Source of the DNA: Favolaschia claudopus
Taxonomy: Eukaryota; Basidiomycota; Agaricomycetes; Agaricales; Mycenaceae
NCBI GenBank assembly: GCA_037176885.1
Contig: JAWWNJ010000175.1
Span: forward strand, 62,001 to 126,000
Length of the DNA: 64,000 bases
Direction: 5' to 3'
Below, piece after piece: positions 1 through 9,052 of the stretch; the stretch's first letter is position 1; every line of letters starts with the position of its first letter. The translations under genes were made by a program, and so were the position numbers. The notes beneath the pieces were generated by a model, which was not told where the DNA came from, searched no databases, and worked only from the letters and a program-made list of their open reading frames with translations.

Positions 1-133
1 GGTTAGTTTCTTCCAGAAAGATGGCAGGACTCGCTGTACATATACGGCGGAAGCATGGACATTGCTACTCATGGATCAAAAGCTCTGTTATCGAGAAAAC
101 AGTCAGTGAGTGGGCAGCTATTGAAAAGTCAGC

Positions 134-1261
134 TCACCAGTCCTCGTCATCCACCACGTAAGTACTATCGTGACGTTTACGATTTCGCGGCCGCGAAGTC
201 ATCTGGGGAAGGGAAGGGAAGGCAAGACGGTACTCAGACAATTCGATGACGGGGTGGCCGTCGTATGTGATGCACAGTTCCTTCAATGTGCATGCGGACT
301 GGAAGATCAAAGATGATAGGGCAGCAAGAGGATGCTTCCCGAGGGCACGGTCCAGAGCTTCGAAACGGCAGAGCGAGGGGAGTATGAACTGCTCTATAAT
401 CGAGTTCTCCCAGAACCGGAAGGTTCCCATACCATTCAGCGCGAGAGAGTGCAAATGCGGAAGTACGACTGGCGGATCTTCCGCTACGGGTGCCCCAAAC
501 AGAAATTGATCGATGATCCAAAATTTTGCACTCCAACAGATTTGGGGTGTGCCGCAGCACTCGCATACACTCGGCTGGTAAAACCCTTTCCAATGCGAGA
601 GAGGTCAATTGAGCCCACGGTAAAGTGGCGCGAGCTGTGGCAAGACCGGCGAGCGCAACTGAACGTAGACGGGGGACGCGATGCAATGTGATGTTCGCTG
701 AATATAGGCTGAGGTCTAGACGTAGAAACCGGAGGAGAGGGAGTGATCCGTCAAATAATGCGAGATTGACACGCGGGGCTTTGAATTCAAGATACTCCCA
801 GTGTTCTCGTCGAGAAGCCATGAACAAGTAGGAATGCTCCTGCGTCGTCAAATCAGCCTCCGACTCGTCAATCTCGACGGAAAGTGGACAGCCTCCGGTC
901 CGCAAAAGCCAGTTTTCAGCCAACTGAGATTGACGGTCCAGGCTGATAGCGTTGTCGTCGTACAAATAAGGAAGACGCAAGGTAACTTAAATGCCCTCCA
1001 AAGTTCAGGGTTCGTGAGGGCAATATATCGCCACTTGGAGCAGATGTGGGTCAAGAGAGTAGGCGAACGCAATCCGGTAAGTGGAGGGCGATTGGGGTAC
1101 GCTGGTAAAAAGTGGATGAAGATTTCGGATACAATTTCATTGGGCAACGATAGAACAGGGTAGACTTTCTCAAGACGCGGTTGCGCGACAGGCCGCTCGA
1201 ATTGGGAAATTTCGGTGTCGATATCCAGAATACGAGCACTGTCGGTCACAAGCGAGGTCAT
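134..1261 (-). pseudogene. FB1: F-box protein, two frameshifts
   Basis: This is a member of the local F-box family, whose known role is to bind Skp1 through the F-box and offer substrates to an SCF ubiquitin ligase through the C-terminal leucine-rich part. Reading starts at the ATG at 1261 (MTSLVTDSARILDID). The F-box core (YPVLSLPNEIVSEIF, then THICSKWR and PELWRAF) is followed by a shift to another frame near 980 and a second shift near 460-510. The three frames together give a full-length relative ending in a CTLKELCITYDG-type C-terminus at 134. The offsets leave no room for normal introns of 50 bp or more, so I call a decayed gene, although assembly indels would look the same. It diverges from FB2 across a 213-bp shared promoter. 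Its mirror partner FB1' is intact. Confidence 0.72.
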
Positions 1262-1474
1262 GACAGAGGAATATAAGCTTCCGTGTCCGCCGACGAGCGT
1301 CGTAGGACCCTGTGCCCGGAGTATATGGTGGTAGACAGGCAAGATTGAAGAAGGAAGCACAGATCACCGTGACTAAGTCTGGGGTTAGGGTTTACGCTTC
1401 TCTCTCAGTGCTCACCCAGTGCGCTGTTAAAAAGTCCGCGTGAAGTCTGCCAGCAGGCCCCCAACTCAATAGCC
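1262..1474. promoter_or_regulatory. Shared divergent promoter FB1/FB2 with telomere-like box
   Basis: This is the only DNA between two divergent F-box start codons, so it must hold both promoters. It contains GGGGTTAGGGTTTACG at 1381-1396, about 80 bp before the FB2 ATG. The identical 16-mer recurs upstream of FB4 at 8886-8901. A regulatory role is inferred from position and recurrence only. Confidence 0.5.
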
Positions 1475-2605
1475 ATGCGGAGCGACCTTCCAGTCCATCG
1501 AGCATGTCTTGCGGAGATCGACGTGGAAATTGCTGAGGTCGAACAGCGTTTAGCTAAATTGCGCTCCAGAAGGGCCGCTATTAAAGGATTACTCGACGCC
1601 TACAAATACCCTGTCCTTACCCTCCCCAACGAAATCGTCTCCGAAATTTTCTTCCACGCATCTCCGCCGGTAGCCCTCTGGGAACCGCATGCCCCCTTCT
1701 CCTCTCCTCTTATCCTCACCCATGTATGCTCAAAATGGCGGCAAATGGTCTTCTCCATGCCTCTGCTTTGGAGCACCTTCAGACTCGCTTTCACGCCAAA
1801 CGACATGAGGCCCAGCGCCGACCGTCAGATTGCCCTAGCTTATAACTGGCTCAAGCGATCCGGCTCCTGCCCGCTTTCCCTCGACATACAGCATGCCATG
1901 GAGATGGACACCCGCTACTCGAAGTTGCAAAGCTTCTACAGCGACCTCGGCGAGCACTCCGTGCATTGTGGCCACCTAACAATCACTGGCTCGTTCACGG
2001 CCGCTGAAATGGTTACGCCTCTTCTCAGTGGCTCGATGCCTCTCTTGCGAAGCCTGCACTTCAATTTCGCCCGTCTTTCGCAGCCCATAGTGCTCGGAGA
2101 TGCACCCCTCCTGCGGACCGTTACGCTCGGCGGCCGCGCAAGGTCTCGCGTAACATTACCATGGGCTCAATTAACTTCCTTGACGCTACTCGAGGGCATC
2201 TTACCCAGGTTCATCCCTATGCTGCAACAGGCCCGTAATCTTGTCCATTGTGAATTGAACGTCTTCCTCAACCCACAACACGGCCAAGTCGCTCCTGATC
2301 TTCATTTTCCTCGCATGGAGTCACTCACCATCAAGGCCGTCGTTGGAGGGAATCCTCATCTTGATATCCGAATCCTGGAGTGCTTTGTCACTCCAGCTCT
2401 TCGCCGCCTCGTCGTCCCAGATTTCAACCTCGGAAACGACCCGTTTGATACTCTTTCGTCGTTCTTCGCCAAGTCTTCCTGCACATTGGATTCACTGTGC
2501 ATCACATATGACGAGCGACAGGCTCGCGCGCGTAATATCACGGTGGCGGATTACCGCCTCGCATTCCCCACCATCTCGAGTATCTCCCTTCGACACCAAG
2601 ATTGA
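1475..2605 (+). CDS. FB2: F-box protein, 376 aa, intronless
   Basis: Probable substrate receptor of an SCF-type ubiquitin ligase, acting in the cytosol or nucleus; its substrate is unknown. Residues 10-40 are a charged heptad stretch (AEIDVEIAEVEQRLAKLRSR), likely a short coiled coil. The F-box lies at about 44-105, with YPVLTLPNEIVSEIFF, then CSKWR, then PLLWS. The remainder shows leucine-rich repeat-like strands such as LPWAQLTSLTLLEG and LHFPRMESLTI, plus a CTLDSLCITYDE tail. One uninterrupted ORF with a clear ATG matches the start and stop of its mirror paralogue FB2' (16178-17308), to which it is roughly 85% identical by eye. It shares a divergent promoter with FB1. The start is supported by alignment with FB2', which begins MRSDLPIHRA. 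Confidence 0.9.
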   Translation: MRSDLPVHRACLAEIDVEIAEVEQRLAKLRSRRAAIKGLLDAYKYPVLTLPNEIVSEIFFHASPPVALWEPHAPFSSPLILTHVCSKWRQMVFSMPLLWSTFRLAFTPNDMRPSADRQIALAYNWLKRSGSCPLSLDIQHAMEMDTRYSKLQSFYSDLGEHSVHCGHLTITGSFTAAEMVTPLLSGSMPLLRSLHFNFARLSQPIVLGDAPLLRTVTLGGRARSRVTLPWAQLTSLTLLEGILPRFIPMLQQARNLVHCELNVFLNPQHGQVAPDLHFPRMESLTIKAVVGGNPHLDIRILECFVTPALRRLVVPDFNLGNDPFDTLSSFFAKSSCTLDSLCITYDERQARARNITVADYRLAFPTISSISLRHQD

Positions 2606-5600
2606 GTGGATTCTAGTATGGCTGGTGAAAGACGGATAGAGGTGCGAAGTCAATACTTCTTGCGCGAACGGTAAACTCATGGGGTGTATTTGTAGCTGGA
2701 AAATCGCGTCAACTGTCGCTGTGCTCAACGAGTGGAGATTCAAAAATTTGGCATTTAATGCTGAATCCGCATAGTCATCGTAAAAGGCAACTCGGATAGT
2801 TTTCATTCCCTGAATTAGTGAGAAATGAGAAGAGCGGCCGAGGAAGGTTTTCAAGGGCCAATATCGGGGTCACTTCACCCTTGACAAAGGTTTTTGAAGC
2901 GGCAAAAACTTCGTAAACGCCACAAATTTCCGTAGTTACTGACTTTTTGTCTGGTTACTTACTTCTGTTATGCTCTTATAGCGATTACACGATCTACAGT
3001 ATGCTGTCCTCAATAATAACAGACTCGATATCGCTGTCCGTCAGACGCACTGGCATATCCCATACAATTTCCGCCATATCATGCCTCGTCGGATTTTCCG
3101 GAATTCGACCCCACCATCCCCGCGTCGACAACACAGTTTCCTAATAGGCCCATGCAGGACGACATCGCGATTACATCCACCGGGTGGTCGGTATGCATAT
3201 AACCTAATACGGTGCTACTGTACATCCCGGACTCGACTCCTGCTCCCGTTGGCGACGCTGGAGCATGCGCGAGATCAGAAGCTTCAGTGAACGAGCGACA
3301 ATCTCGCATACCTCGTTTTGAGTAAGCCCCAAGAGCACCCCGCACCGGTGTGTCATGGCGGAAGAAGAAAAGAAAGAACGACATGGCCGTGACATCCAAC
3401 GCAAGGTACAGTGACTGGCTAGTCACCGCACGGCACACTGTGCTGCAATCTGTCGCGGCGCTACGCTATCACCTAGCCGGCACTCGACGAATGCTGATGA
3501 TTTCGTTAGAATAGTCCTGTTGGTGAGAATTATACTCACAGGGACGGATTGGATTGACAATGGTTCTCCCTCTGATAGTTTGACCAGCTGTGAGAATGTG
3601 AGAAGGTGCCGACGGTCCTGCCTCACTGCAAACAACCTCAGCAGTCCTCGACGGCCAACCTCCATCGCGCCCCATTCGCGAGACCCTCTCCGAAACTATA
3701 GGGGAAGCATCCCATGCGTGCGATTGCAGCGCATCGCGGCAACCTCTCAAGGAAACAGGATTCATATGCATGATACCTTCCGGATCAGCTGACAGCACTG
3801 TCGCTGAATCGACGCGTGCACAACAACCACCCATTTCGAAAACACACGAGACTCGTCGTCTCCCCCGCACCCCACTCGTCTAGGCGCCTACGTCCGGGGT
3901 ATTCCTTTCCACTGCCCATCGTCTCAACGCTACTGCACTGTATCCTGCGTTGACCACTTCTGCTGGACGGGGATCATCTTCGCGTTCCGGCAGCGCCGCT
4001 CCTTACTTCACGAGAAGCGTCGTCGACGCACGCAGCACAGTTGCTCGACCAGACAATGCGTCGAACCCGCCTTTGCCATTGCGTGCGTCCCGAAATCTCC
4101 TCTGCACCTCAGACCACCGGAAAGTAGGAAGAAAGGAGACAAAAGCTCGTCCAGCGAGAATGCACCAAGCACGCCTCGACGTAGCCGCCGACGGACGAGC
4201 ATGAGCAATCCACCGCCTCTCCTTTCTTTATGACCGGCTCCGACATATAGCAATCCCACGCGAAACGGTGTCTGCAAAACGCTCAAGCCAGTCGAGGTCT
4301 GCCCTCGAGCACCAACGACCTCTCGAGAATGATAATTGTGCCTCGAGACACGAGAGATCAGATGCTGCAAGCACCGTCCTATCTCGGCCGCGCCGCTAGC
4401 TCTCCAAGCCGACTCGGAGACTGGTCCGTACGTGAACCCCGGACGACGAACGGCGCAGCCATATCAAGGACCCAAAGCACACCAGTCGCCTACGGCGACA
4501 GACAACGTGCACAGCTCCTCCTATTCCGCGCCGGAGTCGTCGTGCTCGTGCAATCAGAAAACTTCAAGCTCCAGAAACGGCAGCGAAGGCAACAGAATAC
4601 TAATAGCTGTGGAGTTCGCTGCGAGCATCTTGGCGGCTGAAATCCAATCTCCAAGAGGGCTCATAAGTCGTCGAGTATATCTAAAACGGGACGCACGAGT
4701 TAGCTTGATATGCGCAGGTGTAAAGGTAAAATTGAAACGGTGATGGTCGAGTAGTAACGGCGACAGGAGGATGCGAACGCACCGGATCCTCGCCAAAGAA
4801 AGAAGGAATATAGCATCGAATTACAGTCTCGATACCTAAGCATCGTCCGCTTTCCCTTGAGGCTGAAGCCCGGGACTCCCAAACGCCGCAGACGCTCGGG
4901 GAGACGGTGCGTAAAGCCCACGGTGCCCCCTCGGCACTGAACGCATAAGTATACACATTTCACGCCTCCCGACCGCATCCTTGACACTGACGACTTCTTG
5001 AATCGTCGTCACGCCAACAACAGGAAGAAATAAACAGAAAGAGTAGCATGGAAATTGGGCCTTACACTACCTCGATTAATACGAAGACATAATTTCCAGG
5101 ATGTCGTTTGGAACTCTGCAGGTCATAATCAGCTGACGATTCCCGAAAGATAGAAAGAGAAAAAAACAACGGAAAAGACAGCAACGACCTATACGACCGA
5201 TGAAAAAGAACGAGAACAACTGACTCACATACCAGGAGCCAGCAGCTGCTATCCTCAGAAGCATATGGACACGGCGGAGACATTTAAACCGCACACGAGC
5301 GGCAAAACAACCGTTTGTCGTTGCTCAAGCTACTTCCCGAGCACAGACGCCGAAGCAAACTAAAATTGTAAGCACCGGTCGGACTGCAAAGGATGGGATA
5401 TACCTAATTGATTGGCTCCTACAGTACTCCTACCGTACTGCAAAGGACTTCTAGATGCAAGCACTAGACTAAGTTGACCTGACGGAGAGCTCGAACTGCG
5501 ACTCTTCTTTGCGTCCAGCCTTGCATTGACAATCTGGTTGCGTCCCTTGAATTTCACTATTTTCGAATCCCAGCAAGTTCTCCGTTGCTAAGTGGTGCGG

Positions 5601-5845
5601 GTTCAAGAGTATAACAACGGTTTGGCAGCACAGTAAAGCAACAGGCCAAGTAGCTGTGAATCTATGTCGAGCAATTAAGGCTCGCTGTAGGGGCAGAAGA
5701 GAGCCAAAAAGTGTGGGAATTTGGGGAACATTCATCCTCGTCGATCAGAGTCCATCTTGCCTTAGGCCTTATTAGTCTTGCCTCAGCTTGCCAAAATTCG
5801 CACCGACGAGCAGTACTTTCTTGTATCGAATTCAACTTATACGCC
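2606..5845. other. Non-coding part of palindrome left arm
   Basis: I see no gene with support here. The stretch from about 2640 to 5560 is recognisable, inverted, between about 11600 and 16150, for example 2975-3020 with 14050-14100, and 4325-4500 with 12765-12940. Open frames of 60-130 codons are not kept between the two arms, which argues against protein coding. The 5' leader of FB3 occupies the last 150-200 bases. Confidence 0.6.
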
Positions 5846-6802
5846 ATGCTCGGCAACCTCTCAGCCGACCGCAAACATATCATCGATATTGACGCCGAAA
5901 TCCGCGATCTTGAGCTCCGCATCGCCAACTTGCGTCTTGAAAGGAATACTGCCCAGCAGCGGCTCGATGCATACATCTACCCCGTCTTGACCCTCCCCAG
6001 CGAAGTTATATCTGAAATTTTCATTCGCACTTTACCTGTCTACCCTCTCCGTCCCCCAAAGACCGGTTCATCGTCACCAACTCTGCTCTCACAGATCTGT
6101 TCTCCCTGGCGCGAAATAGCGCTGAGCACTCCCCAGCTGTGGAGAGCCTTCTCCCTATCGTTTGATCGTCATCCTAACTCGACAAACTCGCGCCGTCAGA
6201 CGGAATTCGCCGAGACCTGGCTCGCTCGGTCGGGTTCTTGCCCTCTCTCGATTAAGATCCATAAAAGGAGCACAGACCACGGCAAACATCCCTACGCAGC
6301 CATTGCTGCCCACAGAGAACGATGGGAGCATCTCTGGATTACCTCTTCCATCATCGACGTGCCGGCCTTCAGATGCAGCACCCCCCTCCTTCGGTCTCTA
6401 CATCTAGACGGCCCCCTGCCTTTCCATTCTAACCAGGAAACGCTGACCGTCGCATTCAACAACGCACCCCTCCTTCGTACTGCCTCTTTACCCCGTTGTG
6501 CCGTTTCATCGCTCACGATGCCATGGGCTCAATTGACGTCTTTGACCCTTGACGGCGGTCTTTTCCCAAACTTCATCAAAACCCTCAACCACACCCCCAA
6601 CCTCATTCATTGCGAGCTCAAAATATTCGACCCCGCCTGTAACGGCCCCCAGTTCACCATGAAACTCGAACGATTGGAGTCCCTCGTTCTCAGGCACGAG
6701 CACGACGATTTTTTTGGAGGCAAATTGAAGAAGTGCTACATGCCCGACTTTGCAGTGATAATCATGCGGGAGCAGATCGTCGTGCCTGCTCTTCGCAGAT
6801 TG

Positions 6803-6807
6803 ACGGT
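6803..6807. repeat. Target-site duplication, left copy
   Basis: ACGGT directly before the left LTR; the same five bases follow the right LTR. A 5-bp duplication is normal for Ty1/Copia-type integrases. Confidence 0.93.
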
Positions 6808-6959
6808 TGTGAGAATACATAGTTTGTTTCGGCGTGCTTTGGTATTGATGTACTATCGCGTATCAATACACTTGTCGCTTCTTGTCCTCTGCGTCCATCT
6901 GTGTCTGAGTCGAGCCAGCATACTGGTCTCACCCCTTCCCTCTCCTCCTACTTTTCACA
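6808..6959 (+). repeat. Left LTR (152 bp)
   Basis: Starts TGTGAGAATACATAG and ends CTTTTCACA. It appears identical to the right LTR at 8096-8247 and is bounded outside by the ACGGT duplication. Confidence 0.95.
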
Positions 6960-7085
6960 GGTTCTGGGCCTCCGAGTGCTCTCTGCTCCTCCCAGCTTTC
7001 TTCTTCTCTCTCGCACCTTTCTCGCGACTTCCTTTTTCGCCACGTCACTGCGGAAACTTTCTTCCCACGCTCCCGATTCCCCACC

Positions 7086-8021
7086 ATGCCTATTCCTACC
7101 GCCGTTCTCCATGGTCTAAACGGCGTTGAGGATCTGAAGGAGGATAATTGGGGAGACTGGAGCGATACCTTCGCCATGTTCTTTCTAGGCTGCGGAGCCG
7201 AATACATGACTCTTGGTGTCGACAAAGTCCCCACAGATAAAGCCGACATTGACCGGGAGCTCGTCTGGCACATTTATTCCCACGTTGGCCGTGACTACAA
7301 GGGCTACATCCGGGATAAAAAGTCTGCTCTTGCTGCTTGGACAGAGCTCAAGGACCGGTTTCAAGAATCCAATGTGGGTAGTCGTCTCATTGCCACCGCC
7401 AATTTCCAAAAAGCGCAACACGACCCCCACGCTCCTATCGACATATTCATCAGCAAGGTGAACCGCGCGCGCAAAGCTCTTGAAGGCTTGGATCGTAATC
7501 CCAGCGACACAGAGACCATTGACGTCTTGCTTCTCAACCTCCATTCTTCCTGGGACACCGTCCGAACTGCCATCACTGCCACACCCCACAAACTGACGCT
7601 CAAAGACGTTGTTGCAACTCTACGTAGTGCTAGGGTCAAACCCCCCGTTAAGGAGGATGATGACCTGAATCTTGCGATGGCGGCACGTCATTTGAGCATC
7701 AGTTCGGGTGGGAGGAGAGGTGGTGGCGGTGGAGGATCTGGTTCGGCGAGTCGAGACGGTGTTGACGATCACGGTTACCGTTGGTGCGACCCCACTAACG
7801 AGAGCCATTGTCATCGTTGCGGTCGCTCGGGTCATATTGCTGCGCGCTGCATCCACGACATGCCCCAGCACATCAAGGATTGGGTCATGGGGAACGCCCC
7901 TCGGAACCGCACTGAGTCTGCGGCGCACGCTCACGCTCCTGAGGTGGAGGTGCATATGTGGGGTGATGCATACAGTGACGATGAAGATGGTGGAAATGTT
8001 CAGATCCCGCTTCGGATTTGA
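7086..8021 (+). CDS. Gag polyprotein of the LTR element, 311 aa
   Basis: Copia-type Gag (UBN2-like family), the structural protein that packages retroelement RNA into cytoplasmic particles. It is visible from the NWGDWSDTFAMFFLG opening, a central helical region with AWTELKDRFQ and LLLNLHSSWDTVRTAI, a glycine-rich linker (GGRRGGGGGGSGS, about residues 209-221), and a single zinc knuckle CHRCGRSGHIAARC (CX2CX4HX4C). The ATG at 7086 lies in a good context (CCCACCATGC). The ORF stops before the purine tract, and no pol frame follows. No disabling change is visible, which is expected for a young insertion. Since Gag alone cannot copy the element, it may serve to package its own RNA into particles whose enzymes come from a full-length relative outside this window. 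Confidence 0.93.
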   Translation: MPIPTAVLHGLNGVEDLKEDNWGDWSDTFAMFFLGCGAEYMTLGVDKVPTDKADIDRELVWHIYSHVGRDYKGYIRDKKSALAAWTELKDRFQESNVGSRLIATANFQKAQHDPHAPIDIFISKVNRARKALEGLDRNPSDTETIDVLLLNLHSSWDTVRTAITATPHKLTLKDVVATLRSARVKPPVKEDDDLNLAMAARHLSISSGGRRGGGGGGSGSASRDGVDDHGYRWCDPTNESHCHRCGRSGHIAARCIHDMPQHIKDWVMGNAPRNRTESAAHAHAPEVEVHMWGDAYSDDEDGGNVQIPLRI

Positions 8022-8086
8022 TGGACTTTGGTTCCGGTGGGAGTTGTTTTTCGCCTTTTGTTTTTCCTCGTCTCGCACGTCTCATC

Positions 8087-8095
8087 AGGTGGGAG
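8087..8095 (+). promoter_or_regulatory. Polypurine tract before right LTR
   Basis: AGGTGGGAG abuts the TG of the right LTR. This is the expected position of the plus-strand DNA primer in LTR retrotransposons; it contains one pyrimidine. Confidence 0.6.
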
Positions 8096-8247
8096 TGTGA
8101 GAATACATAGTTTGTTTCGGCGTGCTTTGGTATTGATGTACTATCGCGTATCAATACACTTGTCGCTTCTTGTCCTCTGCGTCCATCTGTGTCTGAGTCG
8201 AGCCAGCATACTGGTCTCACCCCTTCCCTCTCCTCCTACTTTTCACA
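8096..8247 (+). repeat. Right LTR (152 bp)
   Basis: Identical by eye to 6808-6959. It is followed by the second ACGGT copy at 8248-8252, then by the resumed FB3 coding sequence. Confidence 0.95.
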
Positions 8248-8252
8248 ACGGT
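8248..8252. repeat. Target-site duplication, right copy
   Basis: ACGGT, matching 6803-6807. The intact paralogue FB3' has the corresponding site once. Confidence 0.93.
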
Positions 8253-8649
8253 CTCGGCGACGTTTCTTGGACAAAATACGGACGTGGTTACCCGCACGCT
8301 CTCGAGTTTCGTCTCGAATTCCGGGTGCACGTTGGAGGAGTTGACCATCATCCCACCTCATCCGTTTGCCATTCGCTCTACATCTGTTTTCTCTCGCGCG
8401 TTCGCGACGGCTATCCCGAAGATCTCACTGCAGCAGGCGCCAGCGTTCTGATTTCGCAGCTTCTTGTTCTGGTCGGTTTTGACATTTATTTCAAGCCTCA
8501 CGAGCTAACGTCTATTGTACAGTTAGCATACAAATTACAAGATGCTCGACAGTTTCCTGGTCGCTGCAAATTCTTTTGATGCAAGAAAATTTCTTGTTCT
8601 GTGATTCGTCGCTTTGTATCCAGAATGAACGCAATAGTATAAATACCAG

Positions 8650-8865
8650 TCATCCTCGACTCGCGCATCCAGGGTCGTTTGTAAGTAGATGATTCTCCGT
8701 GAGAGACCGTTCGGAGACCTCAAGATGATGAAGTGCAGGTGTGATCACGGAACAAATCGTCCGAACGTTTGGGGCACGAATGTTGACGTCCAAGACGAGT
8801 GAATCCAGGTGTGGGAGGCTAGTTTTGCCAGGAAGTGCATTACTTCTTATTATTGAGGTCTCCAA
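8650..8865 (-). pseudogene. Truncated F-box fragment, mirror of FB4 3' part
   Basis: The minus strand reads LPHLDSLVLDVNI, then VITPALHHLEVSERSL and ENHL, matching the C-terminal third of FB4 (9053-10186) almost word for word. Upstream coding sequence, including the F-box, is absent, and the similarity ends near 8860. On the other side it continues beyond the coding region into DNA matching 10188-10262. It is therefore the point where the left arm of the palindrome ends inside a gene rather than an independent gene. Confidence 0.82.
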
Positions 8866-8885
8866 CGGGGCGCCGTACCGCGTTT

Positions 8886-8901
8886 GGGGTTAGGGTTTAC
8901 G
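8886..8901 (+). promoter_or_regulatory. Telomere-like box upstream of FB4
   Basis: GGGGTTAGGGTTTACG, the same 16-mer as at 1381-1396, about 150 bp before the FB4 ATG. It lies in the unique centre of the palindrome, so it is not a mirror copy of the FB1/FB2 box. Confidence 0.5.
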
Positions 8902-9052
8902 TGCTTCTTTCACCTTCACCAATCTTTCACCAGATCCACGACGATCTCAAGGTACGAGTCCACCTTGAGCCTGGCCAGGTAAGACGAACGATTCAGTACG
9001 ACGTTGTGCATCCCTCATCCAAAGCTAGCCCTCGATAGTCGTGCAATTCAGC

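Larger units (their letters stand above)
6808..8247 (+). mobile_element. Gag-only (non-autonomous) Copia-type LTR retrotransposon
   Basis: A complete element of 1,440 bp: a 152-bp LTR, a leader, one gag ORF (7086-8021), a short purine tract (8087-8095, AGGTGGGAG) and the second LTR. Both LTRs begin TG and end CA, and they look identical base for base, which means a very recent insertion. A possible primer-binding site starts at the TGG at 6965, five bases after the LTR; its tRNA is not identified. There is no protease, integrase, reverse transcriptase or RNase H, so mobility must depend on enzymes supplied elsewhere. The layout matches what is called TR-GAG or TRIM-like in plants; this comparison is by structure only. 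Confidence 0.95.
5846..8451 (+). pseudogene. FB3: F-box gene split by an LTR retroelement
   Basis: The ATG at 5846 (MLGNLSADRKHIIDIDAEIR) opens an F-box protein nearly identical to FB3' (10388-11548). Its coding region runs to 6807, is interrupted by the element at 6808-8247 plus one copy of the 5-bp target duplication, and resumes at 8253 to a stop at 8449-8451 (…LQQAPAF). The two coding parts are 962 and 199 nt. Their sum, 1161 nt, is exactly the length of intact FB3', so no other indel has accumulated since insertion. As it stands, translation runs into the LTR and stops near 7129, replacing the last 66 residues. The F-box and most of the leucine-rich region remain encoded, so a truncated protein is possible. 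Confidence 0.92.
1385..8865 (+). repeat. Left arm of large imperfect palindrome
   Basis: Genes and spacers in this arm recur in inverted order and orientation in 9850-17480. Anchors are the FB2 coding region with FB2' (1475-2605 with 16178-17308), the 2640-2830 segment with 15965-16150, 2975-4500 with 12765-14110, FB3 with FB3', and 8590-8865 with 9850-10262. The arm carries the LTR retrotransposon, absent from the other arm. It lacks about 1.7 kb present in the right arm at 14110-15960. The arms are clearly diverged, so the event is not recent. Confidence 0.85.

Noticed and set aside
3950..4204. Small ORFs in the palindrome arms as a conserved gene
   Set aside because: A few residues at the C-end resemble the mirrored frame near 13066-13308, but the frames differ over most of the length, as expected of non-coding homology.
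6808..8247. A full autonomous Copia element
   Set aside because: No protease, integrase, reverse transcriptase or RNase H codons exist between the LTRs; gag ends about 75 bp before the right LTR.
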